Positions 1 to 8,129 of a stretch of 64,000 nucleotides of DNA are shown here, in pieces; the stretch's first letter is position 1, and the number at the start of each line of letters is the position of its first letter. Source of the stretch: Sporolactobacillus vineae DSM 21990 = SL153 (lineage in GTDB: Bacteria; Bacillota; Bacilli; Bacillales; Sporolactobacillaceae); NCBI RefSeq assembly GCF_000377985.1, contig NZ_KB899045.1:1-64000 (forward strand). Direction: 5' to 3'. Made by a program: the position numbers and the translations under genes. The notes under the pieces were generated by a model. The model made no database searches. It saw nothing but the letters and a program-made list of their open reading frames with translations, and had not been told where the DNA came from.

Positions 1-150
1 TCAGCAGAATATATCGCCCTTCGCGAAAAAATATCGACGCTCAGCAGAATATATCGCCCTTCGCGAAATATATCGACGCTCAGCAGAATATATCGCCCTT
101 CACAAAAATATATCGACGCTCAGCAGAATATATCGCCTTTCACGAAAATA
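1..150. repeat. Intergenic tandem array 1, ATATCG core with 20-bp spacing
   Basis: Three full units of 39-40 bp plus a fourth partial unit are seen, starting at 1, 41, 80 and 120. Each 40-bp unit is two 20-bp half-units, so the core ATATCG recurs at 11, 31, 51, 70, 90, 110 and 130. The spacers alternate between CCCTTCGCGAAAA-like and ACGCTCAGCAGA-like. The array starts at the window edge and may extend to the left. It lies about 120 bp beyond the 3' end of ilvD. It does not look like CRISPR (no unique spacers) and I know no named family for it. Confidence 0.9.
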
Positions 151-270
151 GACAATGGTGGATTATGAGCGAACGGAATAATCAGTTTTTCTTTTTCTGT
201 AATGTAAAAATAGCCGCTATATAATAGAAGAAACAGTCAGAAACCCGAATGCTTTTTCTAAAGGCTTTGT

Positions 271-1998
271 TTATTTGGCTGGTTCCGTCTCTTTGTCCGG
301 CTGTTCGGTCCACGACTCCGGCAGACGCATGACGCCGCCTGTATGAGCGGATGTGACCAGAGCAGCGTAGCGTGCCAGATAGCCGGTCCGGACTTTCGGA
401 CGGAACGGTGTCAGCTGCTTGCGCCGCTCTGAAAGTTCGGCGTCGGAAACAGCAAGATGAATGGTACGATGCGTCAGATCGATCGTAATTGTGTCGCCGT
501 CTTTGACTAAAGCGATCGGTCCGCCGGAAGCGGCTTCCGGGGAGATGTGACCAACCGATATGCCGCGTGAAGCTCCTGAGAACCGGCCATCGGTAATCAG
601 CGCAACGTCTTTGCCCAGCCCGCGGCCGACAATCGAAGAAGTTGGCGCGAGCATTTCCGGCATGCCCGGTCCGCCTTTCGGCCCCTCATACCGGACGACC
701 ACCACGTGCCCTTTCTGGACGGTATGATTGTCGATGGCTTCGACGGCTTCGTCATGAGAATTGAAGCAGATGGCTTTGCCGGTAAAGACTTTGACTGACG
801 GATCGACGCCGCCGACTTTGATCACGGCCCCTTTCGGCGCGAGGTTGCCGAACAGCACGGACAGGCCACCGGTTTTACTGTAGGCCCTTTCCAGCGGATG
901 GATGACTTGAGGATTTTTGACGGAGGCATCTGCAACATTCTCCCGAAGCGTTTTTCCGGTCACTGTCGGGCGATCAGGATGAAGAACGCCGCCCATGTCG
1001 ACGAGACTCTTGATGATGGCGGAGATACCGCCCGCTTCGTCGACATCCTGCATCGAATACGCGGAACTTGGTGCGATTTTAGCGAGATAAGGCACTTTTT
1101 CAGCAACCTGGTTGATCCGGTTCAGGTCGTAATCGATGCCTGCTTCAGAGGCAACAGCCAGCATATGGAGTACGGTGTTCGTCGATCCGCCCATTGCCAT
1201 ATCGAGCGCGAATGCATCGTCGACGGCCTCGGCAGTGATCAGGTCGCGCGGCCGGACGTTGTTCTTTACCAGGTCCATCAGCCGGAAAGCGGATTTGCGG
1301 ACCAGTTCGCGCCGTTCTTCAGAAATGGCCAGTTTCGTTCCGTTTCCGGGGAGCGCAACACCGAGAACTTCCATCAGGCTGTTCATCGAATTGGCAGTGA
1401 ACATTCCGGCACAGGAACCGCATGTCGGACAGGCAGAGGCTTCGATATTGAGGAACTGCTCCTTTGTGATCCGTCCTTCTTTGTAGGCGCCGAGACCTTC
1501 GAAGACGGAGGACAGAGTCAATGCCTTACCTTCTGCAGACAGCCCGGCTTTCATCGGGCCGCCGGAACAGAAGATTGCAGGAACATTGGTCCTGACAGCG
1601 GCGAGCAGCATGCCCGGGGTGATTTTATCGCAGTTCGGCATAAAGAATACACCGTCGAACCAGTGGGCATTGATCATTGTCTCGGCGGAGTCGGCGATCA
1701 ATTCGCGGCTGGGGAGGGAGTAGCGCATCCCCATATGCCCCATGGCAATTCCGTCGTCCACAGCAATCGTATTGAATTCGAACGGGACACCGCCGGCCTC
1801 CCGGATCGCCTGCTTTGCTACTTCTGCCAGCTTTTTCAGATGGACATGGCCGGGAACAATATCCGTGTATGAATTACATACGGCAATAAATGGTTTCTTC
1901 ATATCCTCCGAATTTCTGACGACTCCGGTTGCTCTCAGCAGGCTTCGTGCCGGCGCTCTGTCCAGCCCTTTCTTGATTTCATCACTTCGCAACTTCAC
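271..1998 (-). CDS. ilvD: Dihydroxy-acid dehydratase
   Basis: This enzyme dehydrates dihydroxy-isovalerate and dihydroxy-methylvalerate to the keto acids in valine, leucine and isoleucine synthesis. The protein (575 aa from the chosen start, close to the usual 555-575) has the IlvD/Edd family motifs: [21 protein letters not shown] and the Fe-S cysteines in [18 protein letters not shown]. The open frame continues upstream to 2136, but that part overlaps a terminator hairpin and the family N-terminus begins at [15 protein letters not shown] chose the GTG at 1998, which follows GAGAGG by 5 nt; a TTG six bases further in is the alternative. It is divergent from ilvBNC and sits behind a leader peptide and terminator. 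Confidence 0.95.
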   Translation of the reverse strand: MKLRSDEIKKGLDRAPARSLLRATGVVRNSEDMKKPFIAVCNSYTDIVPGHVHLKKLAEVAKQAIREAGGVPFEFNTIAVDDGIAMGHMGMRYSLPSRELIADSAETMINAHWFDGVFFMPNCDKITPGMLLAAVRTNVPAIFCSGGPMKAGLSAEGKALTLSSVFEGLGAYKEGRITKEQFLNIEASACPTCGSCAGMFTANSMNSLMEVLGVALPGNGTKLAISEERRELVRKSAFRLMDLVKNNVRPRDLITAEAVDDAFALDMAMGGSTNTVLHMLAVASEAGIDYDLNRINQVAEKVPYLAKIAPSSAYSMQDVDEAGGISAIIKSLVDMGGVLHPDRPTVTGKTLRENVADASVKNPQVIHPLERAYSKTGGLSVLFGNLAPKGAVIKVGGVDPSVKVFTGKAICFNSHDEAVEAIDNHTVQKGHVVVVRYEGPKGGPGMPEMLAPTSSIVGRGLGKDVALITDGRFSGASRGISVGHISPEAASGGPIALVKDGDTITIDLTHRTIHLAVSDAELSERRKQLTPFRPKVRTGYLARYAALVTSAHTGGVMRLPESWTEQPDKETEPAK

Positions 1999-2033
1999 TT
2001 CATCCTCTCTGTTTTTCTGTATGTGTATATAGA

Positions 2034-2070
2034 AAAGAGCTCCCGTTTCCTGATTGAACGGGAGCTCTTT
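2034..2070 (-). terminator. Attenuator terminator in the ilvD leader
   Basis: A perfect 14-bp stem (2034-2047 with 2057-2070, AAAGAGCTCCCGTT arm) with a 9-nt loop is followed on the minus strand by TTTTCTATAT. It lies between the ilvD promoter and the ilvD start, so it must be read through for ilvD expression. A second hairpin (CCGGGTCC/GGACCCGG, 2075-2082 with 2099-2106) stands just upstream of it. The weak U-run fits a regulated rather than constitutive terminator. Confidence 0.75.
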
Positions 2071-2140
2071 CTTGCCGGGTCCCCATTCATACAAACCAGG
2101 ACCCGGACAATCGTTAAGTTTTTCAGCGATTGCCAAGGCC

Positions 2141-2191
2141 CTAGCTAATAATCAACACATTCACGACTCGATTGTTGAATGGGAATAACAT
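2141..2191 (-). CDS. Putative branched-chain leader peptide of ilvD
   Basis: A 16-codon ORF, ATG to TAG, encodes [16 protein letters not shown]. Seven of 16 residues are Val, Leu or Ile, and codons 9-15 read V-V-N-V-L-I-I. A GAGG sequence lies 10 nt upstream. It starts about 40 nt after the predicted transcription start and precedes several competing stems and the terminator at 2034-2070. The segment over codons 6-8 (ACAATCG) and a segment just after the stop (GGCAATCG) can both pair with CGATTGTCC (minus strand, 2105-2113), which overlaps the arm of the next hairpin. This is the layout of ribosome-mediated attenuation as in enterobacterial ilv leaders. Translation is inferred, not shown. Confidence 0.65.
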   Translation of the reverse strand: MLFPFNNRVVNVLIIS

Positions 2192-2239
2192 AATGCGAAT
2201 ACCTCGCTTGGAACATTGTTGTTTTGAATTTGTATCGCA

Positions 2240-2268
2240 AGTATAAAGCCGCTTCAGGTGTATGTCAA
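2240..2268 (-). promoter_or_regulatory. Sigma-A promoter of ilvD
   Basis: On the minus strand TTGACA (2263-2268) and TATACT (2240-2245) are separated by exactly 17 bp. Transcription would start near 2233 and give a leader of about 235 nt before ilvD. Confidence 0.85.
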
Positions 2269-2483
2269 CCGCTTTTGCAGACAAGTTTTTCTATTTTTTG
2301 ATTATTTGCATGCTTTTGAACAAATAATCCGGTGTTTGATACGGTGAATAGCGGGACTGCACTTCCGGAAGACCGTAACAAAAACAGCGGCATAAAGGGT
2401 GTACAAAGTGTTGGCGAAAAAATTTCTTTTGCCTTGTGCTGCAGCAAATTGCTTCATAAAGTGGCGGCGATTTTCAACGTACT

Positions 2484-2498
2484 AATTTTCAAAAAAAT
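2484..2498. promoter_or_regulatory. CodY-like box upstream of ilvB
   Basis: The 15-mer AATTTTCAAAAAAAT matches 13 of 15 positions of the CodY consensus AATTTTCWGAAAATT. It ends 13 bp before the -35 of the ilvBNC promoter. CodY binds GTP and branched-chain amino acids and controls ilv operons in Bacilli, so this fits; binding is inferred. Confidence 0.55.
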
Positions 2499-2511
2499 GA
2501 AAAACATGGGG

Positions 2512-2540
2512 TTGACTGATTTTTGTAAGCGTACTAAGAT
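2512..2540 (+). promoter_or_regulatory. Sigma-A promoter of ilvBNC
   Basis: TTGACT (2512-2517) and TAAGAT (2535-2540) are spaced by 17 bp. The transcript would start near 2547 and carry a leader of about 145 nt. Confidence 0.75.
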
Positions 2541-2547
2541 TTGTGTC

Positions 2548-2638
2548 ACTCCCGCAAGCGACGGATCCTGAATTTCTCAGAATCCGAAAAAAGTATCCGG
2601 GAGTCGAACACGGAAGGCATCATCCGGAGCGCCGGATG
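2548..2638 (+). promoter_or_regulatory. Structured 5' leader of ilvB
   Basis: Three stems can be read in the leader. An outer stem ACTCCCG/CGGGAGT (2548-2554 with 2598-2604) encloses a symmetric hairpin CGGATCCTGA/TCAGAATCCG (2562-2571 with 2577-2586, one internal mismatch). A third hairpin CATCCGG/CCGGATG (2621-2627 with 2632-2638) follows. There is no T-box motif, no BCAA-rich leader ORF and no U-run, so it is not a standard attenuator. It may stabilise the 5' end or bind a ligand or protein. Confidence 0.5.
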
Positions 2639-2693
2639 CAGCCGGACCGGAATAGCAATTGCCATTGAATTTTGAGAAAGGAGGAGAAATGGT

Positions 2694-4412
2694 GTGACAC
2701 TAATCACGAAAGCAGAGGATGAACCGATGTCTGCCTGTAATACGGGGGCGGATCTTCTGGTCCAGTCAATTCTAAGAGAGGGTACGGATGTCGTGTTCGG
2801 GTATCCGGGCGGGGCTGTTCTTCCCTTGTACGATGCGCTTTACCGCCAGAAAGTCAGGCATATCCTGACCCGGCATGAACAAGGCGCCATCCATGCAGCA
2901 GAAGGCTATGCGCGGATCTCCGGAAAACCGGGCATTGTGATTGCGACAAGCGGACCCGGTGCGACCAATCTGGTTACCGGTCTGATGGACGCATACACGG
3001 ATTCCCTGCCAGTTGTTGTTTTTACGGGTCAGGTTACCCGGGCTGTGATCAACACGGATGCTTTTCAGGAAGCAGATGTTATCGGAATCACGGCATCGGC
3101 GACCAAACATAACTTCCAGGTGAGGGATGTACAGGATTTGCCGCAGATGGTTCACGAGGCGTTCTATATTGCGGCGACCGGCCGACCCGGCCCTGTCCTT
3201 GTTGACTTGCCAAAAGATATCTGTAAGGCGCAGCCCGATCCGCAGGCAGAAGAACCCGCGATTCATCTTCGGGGTTATCACATTCCCGGAGAGGTCAGTG
3301 AAGCGCAGATCCGGAACCTGGCCGGTGCCATAGAAAAATCAGTGCGTCCGGTGCTGCTGGCCGGGGCAGGTGTCCAGCATGCCATGGCCAGCGAACGACT
3401 GCGTGCTTTCGCACAAAGTCAGCAGATCCCGGTGGTCAGCACACTTCTCGGACTGGGCAGCTTTCCGGCATCGCATCCTCTGTTTCTCGGTATGGGCGGG
3501 ATGCACGGCACGTACACGGCAAATATGGCAATTTCGGAGTGCGATCTACTGATCAATGTCGGCTCGCGCTTCGATGACCGGCTGACTGGCAATCTGACAC
3601 GGTTTGCTCCGGGCGCAAAGATTGCCCACATCGACATCGACCCTTCGGAAATCGGTAAAAATGTTCCGGTTGATTATCCGGTTGTCGGTGATGCGAATGC
3701 CGCTCTGGGAAAGCTTGAAAAAGCGATGATCCCCTGCAAAGACCGGAGAGACTGGCTGGCCCGTCTGAGCGCTTATACCCGGAAGCATCCGCAGCATTAT
3801 GACGACACCGCCGGGGATGAGACCATTCCGCCGCAGCTTCTGATCGAGCGGATCTGCCACTATGCCGGACCGGACGCGATTGTGACAACCGATGTCGGGC
3901 AGCATCAGATGTGGGCGGCTCAGTATTATCGGTTTGAACGTCCGAATCATCTGGCCAGTTCCGGCGGACTCGGTACGATGGGCTTCGGTTTTCCCGCAGC
4001 GATCGGTGCGCAGGTTGCCGAACCCGGGAAGCAAGTCATCGCGATCGTCGGTGATGGCGGATTTCAGATGACTCTGGAGGAACTGGCTGTGGTGCGGGAG
4101 TTAAATCTGCCGGTTAAGATCATTATTCTGAACAATCATGCGCTCGGCATGGTCCGTCAGTGGCAGGAAGCCTTTTACGGACAGCGCTATTCGCATTCCC
4201 GGTCGTCTTTCCAGCCCGATTTTGTCCGGCTTGCAGAAAGCTACGGCATTGACGGACGGAGAATCGGGAAAAAGGCGGATATCGATCCGGCTCTGGATGC
4301 GGCCATGCAGACGCCCGGGCCCGTCCTGATTGACTGTCATGTCCGCCAGATGGCAAATGTGTATCCGATGGTGCCGCCCGGCAAAGGGCTGCAGGAAATG
4401 ACGGGGGTGTGA
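2694..4412 (+). CDS. ilvB: Acetolactate synthase, catalytic subunit
   Basis: The enzyme condenses two pyruvates, or pyruvate and 2-oxobutyrate, in the first common step of branched-chain synthesis. The 572-aa protein has the TPP-enzyme order: N-terminal PYR domain with the catalytic Glu context LTRHEQGAIHAAEGYAR, a central FAD-type domain, and the C-terminal TPP motif GDGGFQMTLEELAVVRELN. The start is GTG at 2694, 7 nt after AAAGGAGGAG. The same bases hold an ATG-GTG-TGA triplet run starting at 2689, so a two-codon ORF overlaps the start. It is the first gene of ilvBNC and ends 1 nt before the ilvN frame. Confidence 0.96.
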   Translation: MTLITKAEDEPMSACNTGADLLVQSILREGTDVVFGYPGGAVLPLYDALYRQKVRHILTRHEQGAIHAAEGYARISGKPGIVIATSGPGATNLVTGLMDAYTDSLPVVVFTGQVTRAVINTDAFQEADVIGITASATKHNFQVRDVQDLPQMVHEAFYIAATGRPGPVLVDLPKDICKAQPDPQAEEPAIHLRGYHIPGEVSEAQIRNLAGAIEKSVRPVLLAGAGVQHAMASERLRAFAQSQQIPVVSTLLGLGSFPASHPLFLGMGGMHGTYTANMAISECDLLINVGSRFDDRLTGNLTRFAPGAKIAHIDIDPSEIGKNVPVDYPVVGDANAALGKLEKAMIPCKDRRDWLARLSAYTRKHPQHYDDTAGDETIPPQLLIERICHYAGPDAIVTTDVGQHQMWAAQYYRFERPNHLASSGGLGTMGFGFPAAIGAQVAEPGKQVIAIVGDGGFQMTLEELAVVRELNLPVKIIILNNHALGMVRQWQEAFYGQRYSHSRSSFQPDFVRLAESYGIDGRRIGKKADIDPALDAAMQTPGPVLIDCHVRQMANVYPMVPPGKGLQEMTGV

Positions 4413-4416
4413 GGTG

Positions 4417-4653
4417 ATGAAACGAAACATTATTGCCATTGTCACGACGAATTCCGGTGTGCTCGGGCGGATCGGAAATCTGCTGTCACGGGCACAGCTG
4501 GATGTTGACGGCCTGACAATGCAGAAGCTTCCGGGAAAGGGCATGTCCGACATCAGCATGCTGATCGATACGGATGATGCACACAAGGTTGACCACTTTA
4601 TTAAACAGATGGACAGGTTCGTTGACGTGATTTCGGTTGCCGATATGACCTGA
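4417..4653 (+). CDS. ilvN: Acetolactate synthase small subunit, single ACT domain
   Basis: This 78-79-aa protein is the regulatory partner of IlvB. The sequence RNIIAIVTTNSGVLGRIGNLLSRAQLDVDGL is one ACT domain, with the glycine turn that normally contacts valine, followed by the second half ISMLIDTDDAHKVDHFIKQMDRFVDVISV. Bacillus-type IlvH is about 170 aa and has a second C-terminal domain, which is absent here; the size is like enterobacterial IlvN/IlvM. The start may be GTG 4414 or the adjacent ATG 4417; both use the GAGG just upstream of them. It lies directly behind ilvB, suggesting translational coupling. Confidence 0.88.
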   Translation: MKRNIIAIVTTNSGVLGRIGNLLSRAQLDVDGLTMQKLPGKGMSDISMLIDTDDAHKVDHFIKQMDRFVDVISVADMT

Positions 4654-4689
4654 ACAATACAAAACAGAAAAGATGAAGGGGATAGAGAA

Positions 4690-5724
4690 ATGACAGCTAC
4701 AGTTTATTATGACAACGATATCGACGAAAACGTACTCCGCAATAAGAAAATCGCCGTTTTTGGCTATGGTTCACAGGGCCATTCTCAGGCTCAGAACCTG
4801 CGCGACAGCGGCTTTCAGGTAGCGATCGGTGCACGGCCGGGCAAATCCTGGGACAAGGCCGTTCGTGACGGATTCGACGTGAAGTCGGTCAAAGAAGCCG
4901 CTGAAGAAGCAGATGTCATGATCATGCTGCTTCCGGATGAAAAACAACCGGCTGTTTATTACAAAGAAGTTGAAGCAGGCCTGAAGCCGGGCAATGCGAT
5001 CGCTTTCGCTCACGGGTTCAACATCCACTTCAAGCAGATCGTTCCGCCGGACTTTGTCGATGTCTTCATGGTTGCGCCTAAAGGTCCGGGCCATTTCTGC
5101 CGTCGTGAATATCTCAATGGCGGCGGTGTTCCGGCATTCTACGCAGTACAGCAGGATGCCACCGGAAACGCTGAAAAAATTGCGCTCGCCTGGGCAAAAG
5201 GCCTCGGTGCCGCCCGCGCCGGCGTTCTGAAGACCACCTTCAAAGAAGAGACGGAAACCGATCTGTTCGGCGAACAGGCCGTACTGATGGGCGGCATGAC
5301 TCATCTGATCGAAGCCGCTTTCGACACGCTCGTTGAAGCCGGCTATCAGCCGGAAAATGCCTATTTTGAAACTTGTCACGAAATGAAAATGCTGACGGAT
5401 CTAATCTATGAAAACGGACTTACCGGAATGCGCTACTCTTGCTCGGATACGTCCAAATTCGGCGACTTCACCGTCGGCCCGTATATCGTTGATAAAGGCG
5501 TAAAGGAACGCATGAAAAAAGTCCTGGAGAATATCCAGTCCGGCAAGTTCGCACGCGACTGGCTGCTTGAAAACAAGGTTGGCAGACCGATGTTCAATGC
5601 ACTCCAGGAAAAAGAAAACAACTCTGAACTTGAGCGGGTCGGCAGAGAGCTTCGCAAACTTATGCCATTTGTTAAACAAGGCAAGAAAGACAGCGAAGAC
5701 ATCACCGCCAACGTCGCACAATAA
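4690..5724 (+). CDS. ilvC: Ketol-acid reductoisomerase
   Basis: The enzyme rearranges and reduces acetolactate or acetohydroxybutyrate with NAD(P)H. The 344-aa length is that of class I KARI. The nucleotide fold GYGSQGHSQAQNLRDSG is near residues 25-41 and the knotted C-terminal domain has FGEQAVLMGG and the metal ligands in ETCHEMKMLTDLIYENG. A good RBS (GAAGGGGATAG) precedes the ATG. Last gene of ilvBNC, closed by a terminator. Confidence 0.96.
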   Translation: MTATVYYDNDIDENVLRNKKIAVFGYGSQGHSQAQNLRDSGFQVAIGARPGKSWDKAVRDGFDVKSVKEAAEEADVMIMLLPDEKQPAVYYKEVEAGLKPGNAIAFAHGFNIHFKQIVPPDFVDVFMVAPKGPGHFCRREYLNGGGVPAFYAVQQDATGNAEKIALAWAKGLGAARAGVLKTTFKEETETDLFGEQAVLMGGMTHLIEAAFDTLVEAGYQPENAYFETCHEMKMLTDLIYENGLTGMRYSCSDTSKFGDFTVGPYIVDKGVKERMKKVLENIQSGKFARDWLLENKVGRPMFNALQEKENNSELERVGRELRKLMPFVKQGKKDSEDITANVAQ

Positions 5725-5752
5725 CAAAATAGATACACAAAAATACTAAAAC

Positions 5753-5790
5753 ACAAGAAGATGTCTGTCAAATCATCTTCTTGTTTCTCT
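5753..5790 (+). terminator. Terminator after ilvC
   Basis: An 11-bp perfect stem ACAAGAAGATG/CATCTTCTTGT (5753-5763 with 5774-5784) is followed by TTCTCTTGTC. Confidence 0.8.
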
Positions 5791-5872
5791 TGTCTAAAAA
5801 AATGGGTAAAAAACACTATGGGAGTGTGAACAGCTTGGGGATTCCCTGCAGCTAAACAACATACAGGACGCG

Positions 5873-6829
5873 ATGCAGCGTCTGGCACCGGTGGTTCACC
5901 GGACGCCGATGACGGAATCAACGACATTTGATACGATGACCGGTGCTCATCTGCATTTTAAACTGGAAAACCTGCAGCGTACCGGATCATTTAAATTGCG
6001 CGGCGCCTATAACAAAGTTTCTCACTTATCCGTGCAGCAGGCAGAAAGGGGCATTATCACCGCCTCGGCCGGCAACCACGCCCAGGGTGTAGCTCTGTCT
6101 GCCGCCAGACGAAATATCAGGGCAAGGATCTATATGCCGGAAACGACACCGAAACCCAAGGTGCAGGCAACCGCTGCATACGGCGCGGAAGTTGTTCTGG
6201 CCGGCCGATCTTATCAGGACTCGTATGAGGCTGCGCTCCGTGACCAGCAGGCATCGGGCGCAACGTTCGTTCATGCGTTCGACGACGTGCAGGTGATGGC
6301 CGGACAGGGTACGATCGCTGTCGAAATGCTGGAGCAGTGCCCGCAGCTTCAGACAGTGGTTGTACCGGTCGGCGGCGGCGGACTGGCATCCGGCGTGGCG
6401 ACCTGCGTGAAGTCGGTGCGGCCGGATATTCGTGTGATCGGGGTGCAGTCCGACCGGGCGCCGGCAATGTACAACCGGTTCCACCATTATGCCGGGAACC
6501 GGGACCGGAAGTTCACCGGCGGCATCGCGGAAGGAATTCTGGTTAGAAAACCTGGGGAACAGACTTTCCCGATTCTGCATCGCTATCTTGACGACATCGT
6601 GACCGTTACCGATCAGGATGTTGCCGGTGCAATGCTTCTCTTGCTTGAGCGGAGCAAACTGCTCGTGGAAGGTGCCGGCGCGGCGGCGCTTGCTGCCGTA
6701 CTCTCCGGCCGCATTCAGGTGCGCGGCCGGCACGTCGGGCTGATCGTCAGCGGCGGGAACGCCGACCCGGATCGGATTCCGCTTCTGAATCAGCTGGTTT
6801 CCGGATCGATGGAAAAGTATGGAACATAA
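5873..6829 (+). CDS. ilvA: Threonine ammonia-lyase, short form
   Basis: A PLP enzyme that deaminates threonine to 2-oxobutyrate, the entry to isoleucine. The PLP lysine lies in LQRTGSFKLRGAYNK, the SAGNHAQGVA loop follows and the glycine-rich phosphate loop is VPVGGGGLASG. At about 318 aa it ends after the catalytic domain and lacks the C-terminal ACT-like feedback domain of biosynthetic IlvA. Family similarity (LNNIQDA before MQRLAPVVHRTP) continues upstream of the first ATG, so the real start may be the in-frame CTG at 5846, preceded by GGGGATTCC; no in-frame ATG, GTG or TTG is available there. Its own transcription unit, downstream of the ilvC terminator. Confidence 0.9.
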   Translation: MQRLAPVVHRTPMTESTTFDTMTGAHLHFKLENLQRTGSFKLRGAYNKVSHLSVQQAERGIITASAGNHAQGVALSAARRNIRARIYMPETTPKPKVQATAAYGAEVVLAGRSYQDSYEAALRDQQASGATFVHAFDDVQVMAGQGTIAVEMLEQCPQLQTVVVPVGGGGLASGVATCVKSVRPDIRVIGVQSDRAPAMYNRFHHYAGNRDRKFTGGIAEGILVRKPGEQTFPILHRYLDDIVTVTDQDVAGAMLLLLERSKLLVEGAGAAALAAVLSGRIQVRGRHVGLIVSGGNADPDRIPLLNQLVSGSMEKYGT

Positions 6830-6868
6830 TGACAGACATTGGCTGCGGGGCATCAGGGAGGTGAAGCA

Positions 6869-7645
6869 ATGATTATCGATGCGACTCATATTAGCTGGAA
6901 AAGAAAAAACAAAGTGGTGCTCAGAGACGTTACCTGGCAAGTCCGCAAGGGGGAACACTGGTCGCTTGTCGGTCTGAACGGGTCGGGGAAAACGACGATG
7001 CTCAAAATGATTAACGGCTATATCTGGCCGACGAGCGGCACATTGTCGGTACTTGACCACCCGTTCGGCACGGTCGACCTGCGCCTTTTGCGGCGAAAAA
7101 TCGGCTGGGTCAGTTCGGCACTGGCAGCCCGGCTGTCTTCCGGTGACGATCCGCTATCAATTGTCCTGAGCGGGAAGTTCGCGTCCATCGGTTTATATGA
7201 CAAGCCGACGGATGACGACAGAAACAAAGCTGCGGAACTGATGGAACGCCTGCAATGCAGCAGCTTCGTCGGCCGGGATTATTCTACTCTGTCCGAAGGG
7301 GAAAGGCAGCGTGTACTGATTGCGCGTGCATTGATGGCGTCACCTGAATTACTGATTCTGGACGAACCGTGCAACGGGCTCGATATATTTGCCAGGGAAC
7401 ACCTGCTTTCGCTGATCCGGCAGTTGGCATCATCGCCCGAAGCCCCGACAATGATCTTTGTCACGCACCACGTCGGCGAGATCCTGCCCTGCTTCGAGCA
7501 TACCCTGCTGCTGAAAAACGGGGGTGTATATCAGGCCGGTTTAACCCGGGATCTGATGACGCCCGAGAAGATGACACAATTTTACGGCGGCGACGTCATC
7601 GTGGAACGTCATGGGACGCGTCTTTCGCTTGCTCTCCGGTCGTAA
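6869..7645 (+). CDS. ABC transporter ATP-binding protein, YlmA-like
   Basis: A single ATPase domain of 258 aa with Walker A GLNGSGKTT, signature LSEGERQRV, Walker B LLILDEPCNGLD and the switch histidine in FVTHH. It most resembles the stand-alone YlmA/ModF-type ATPases. No permease or binding protein gene is next to it, so its partner and substrate are unknown. The chosen ATG at 6869 follows AGGGAGGTGAAGCA; the frame opens 10 codons earlier without a good RBS. It starts 39 bp after ilvA on the same strand and may be co-transcribed with it. Confidence 0.85.
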   Translation: MIIDATHISWKRKNKVVLRDVTWQVRKGEHWSLVGLNGSGKTTMLKMINGYIWPTSGTLSVLDHPFGTVDLRLLRRKIGWVSSALAARLSSGDDPLSIVLSGKFASIGLYDKPTDDDRNKAAELMERLQCSSFVGRDYSTLSEGERQRVLIARALMASPELLILDEPCNGLDIFAREHLLSLIRQLASSPEAPTMIFVTHHVGEILPCFEHTLLLKNGGVYQAGLTRDLMTPEKMTQFYGGDVIVERHGTRLSLALRS

Positions 7646-7672
7646 ACTTGCCGGATGCATCTGAAAAAAAGA

Positions 7673-7700
7673 TTGACAAATAATTTTCAGAGTGTAACAT
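7673..7700 (+). promoter_or_regulatory. Promoter of the leuABCD leader
   Basis: TTGACA (7673-7678) and TAACAT (7695-7700) are 16 bp apart. The spacer contains AATTTTCAGA, the left two-thirds of a CodY box, which could be coincidence. Confidence 0.7.
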
Positions 7701-7706
7701 GAAATT

Positions 7707-8067
7707 CACCGATAGTTTTTAAAATTAAGAAGACGGCGGACAGCTGATCCGTTCGCCGCGAATAAACCGATGACGAGGATTAAATCATCGGGACCGCTGC
7801 TTACAGAGAGCCGGAACACGCTGAAATCCGGCAGCATATCCCGATGATGAACTCACCTCTGAGCGTCCGTCCGAACTCATTAGGCCGGGCCGAGTGTTCC
7901 AGACACTTGTTAAAAAAAGACATCTTTGTTTGAAAAAATAAACAGATGCCGATGAGCTGATATTTCGAAAGATCTATCAGAAGTTGGGTGGTACCGTGAA
8001 AAGAAGCCTTTTCGCCCCTGCAGAACCGATCGCAAGACCGGGTGTGGGGTGAGAAGGCTTTTTTTAT
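7707..8067 (+). promoter_or_regulatory. T-box leader, leucine-specific (CTC)
   Basis: The leader has AGAGAG near 7806, the specifier context GAA-CTC-ACC with CTC (Leu) at 7852-7854, the antiterminator motif GGGTGGTACCGTG at 7986-7998, and a terminator AAGCCTTTTCGCCCC/GGGGTGAGAAGGCTT followed by seven T residues ending about 8066. Uncharged tRNA-Leu pairing with the specifier and the T-box bulge would permit read-through into leuA. Strong match to the T-box class. Confidence 0.95.
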
Positions 8068-8129
8068 ATAAAAAAATATAAAGCACCGGCAAAGAGGCCG
8101 GAAAAACGAACAGGAGAGGAGTACGAAAA

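Noticed and set aside
1-150. CRISPR array at the left edge
   Set aside because: The 'spacers' recur in alternation and are not unique, and no cas genes are present.
898-1872. 324-codon plus-strand frame antisense to ilvD
   Set aside because: It is the shadow of ilvD in a GC-rich gene; the peptide has no recognisable fold and no RBS.
2034-2233. T-box riboswitch before ilvD
   Set aside because: The GGTGGTACCGCG-type motif is absent; only GGGGACCCGGC is found, which is part of a simple hairpin.
2332-2571. 79-codon ORF between ilvD and ilvB
   Set aside because: It covers the CodY-like box and promoter, has no RBS and an unconvincing composition.
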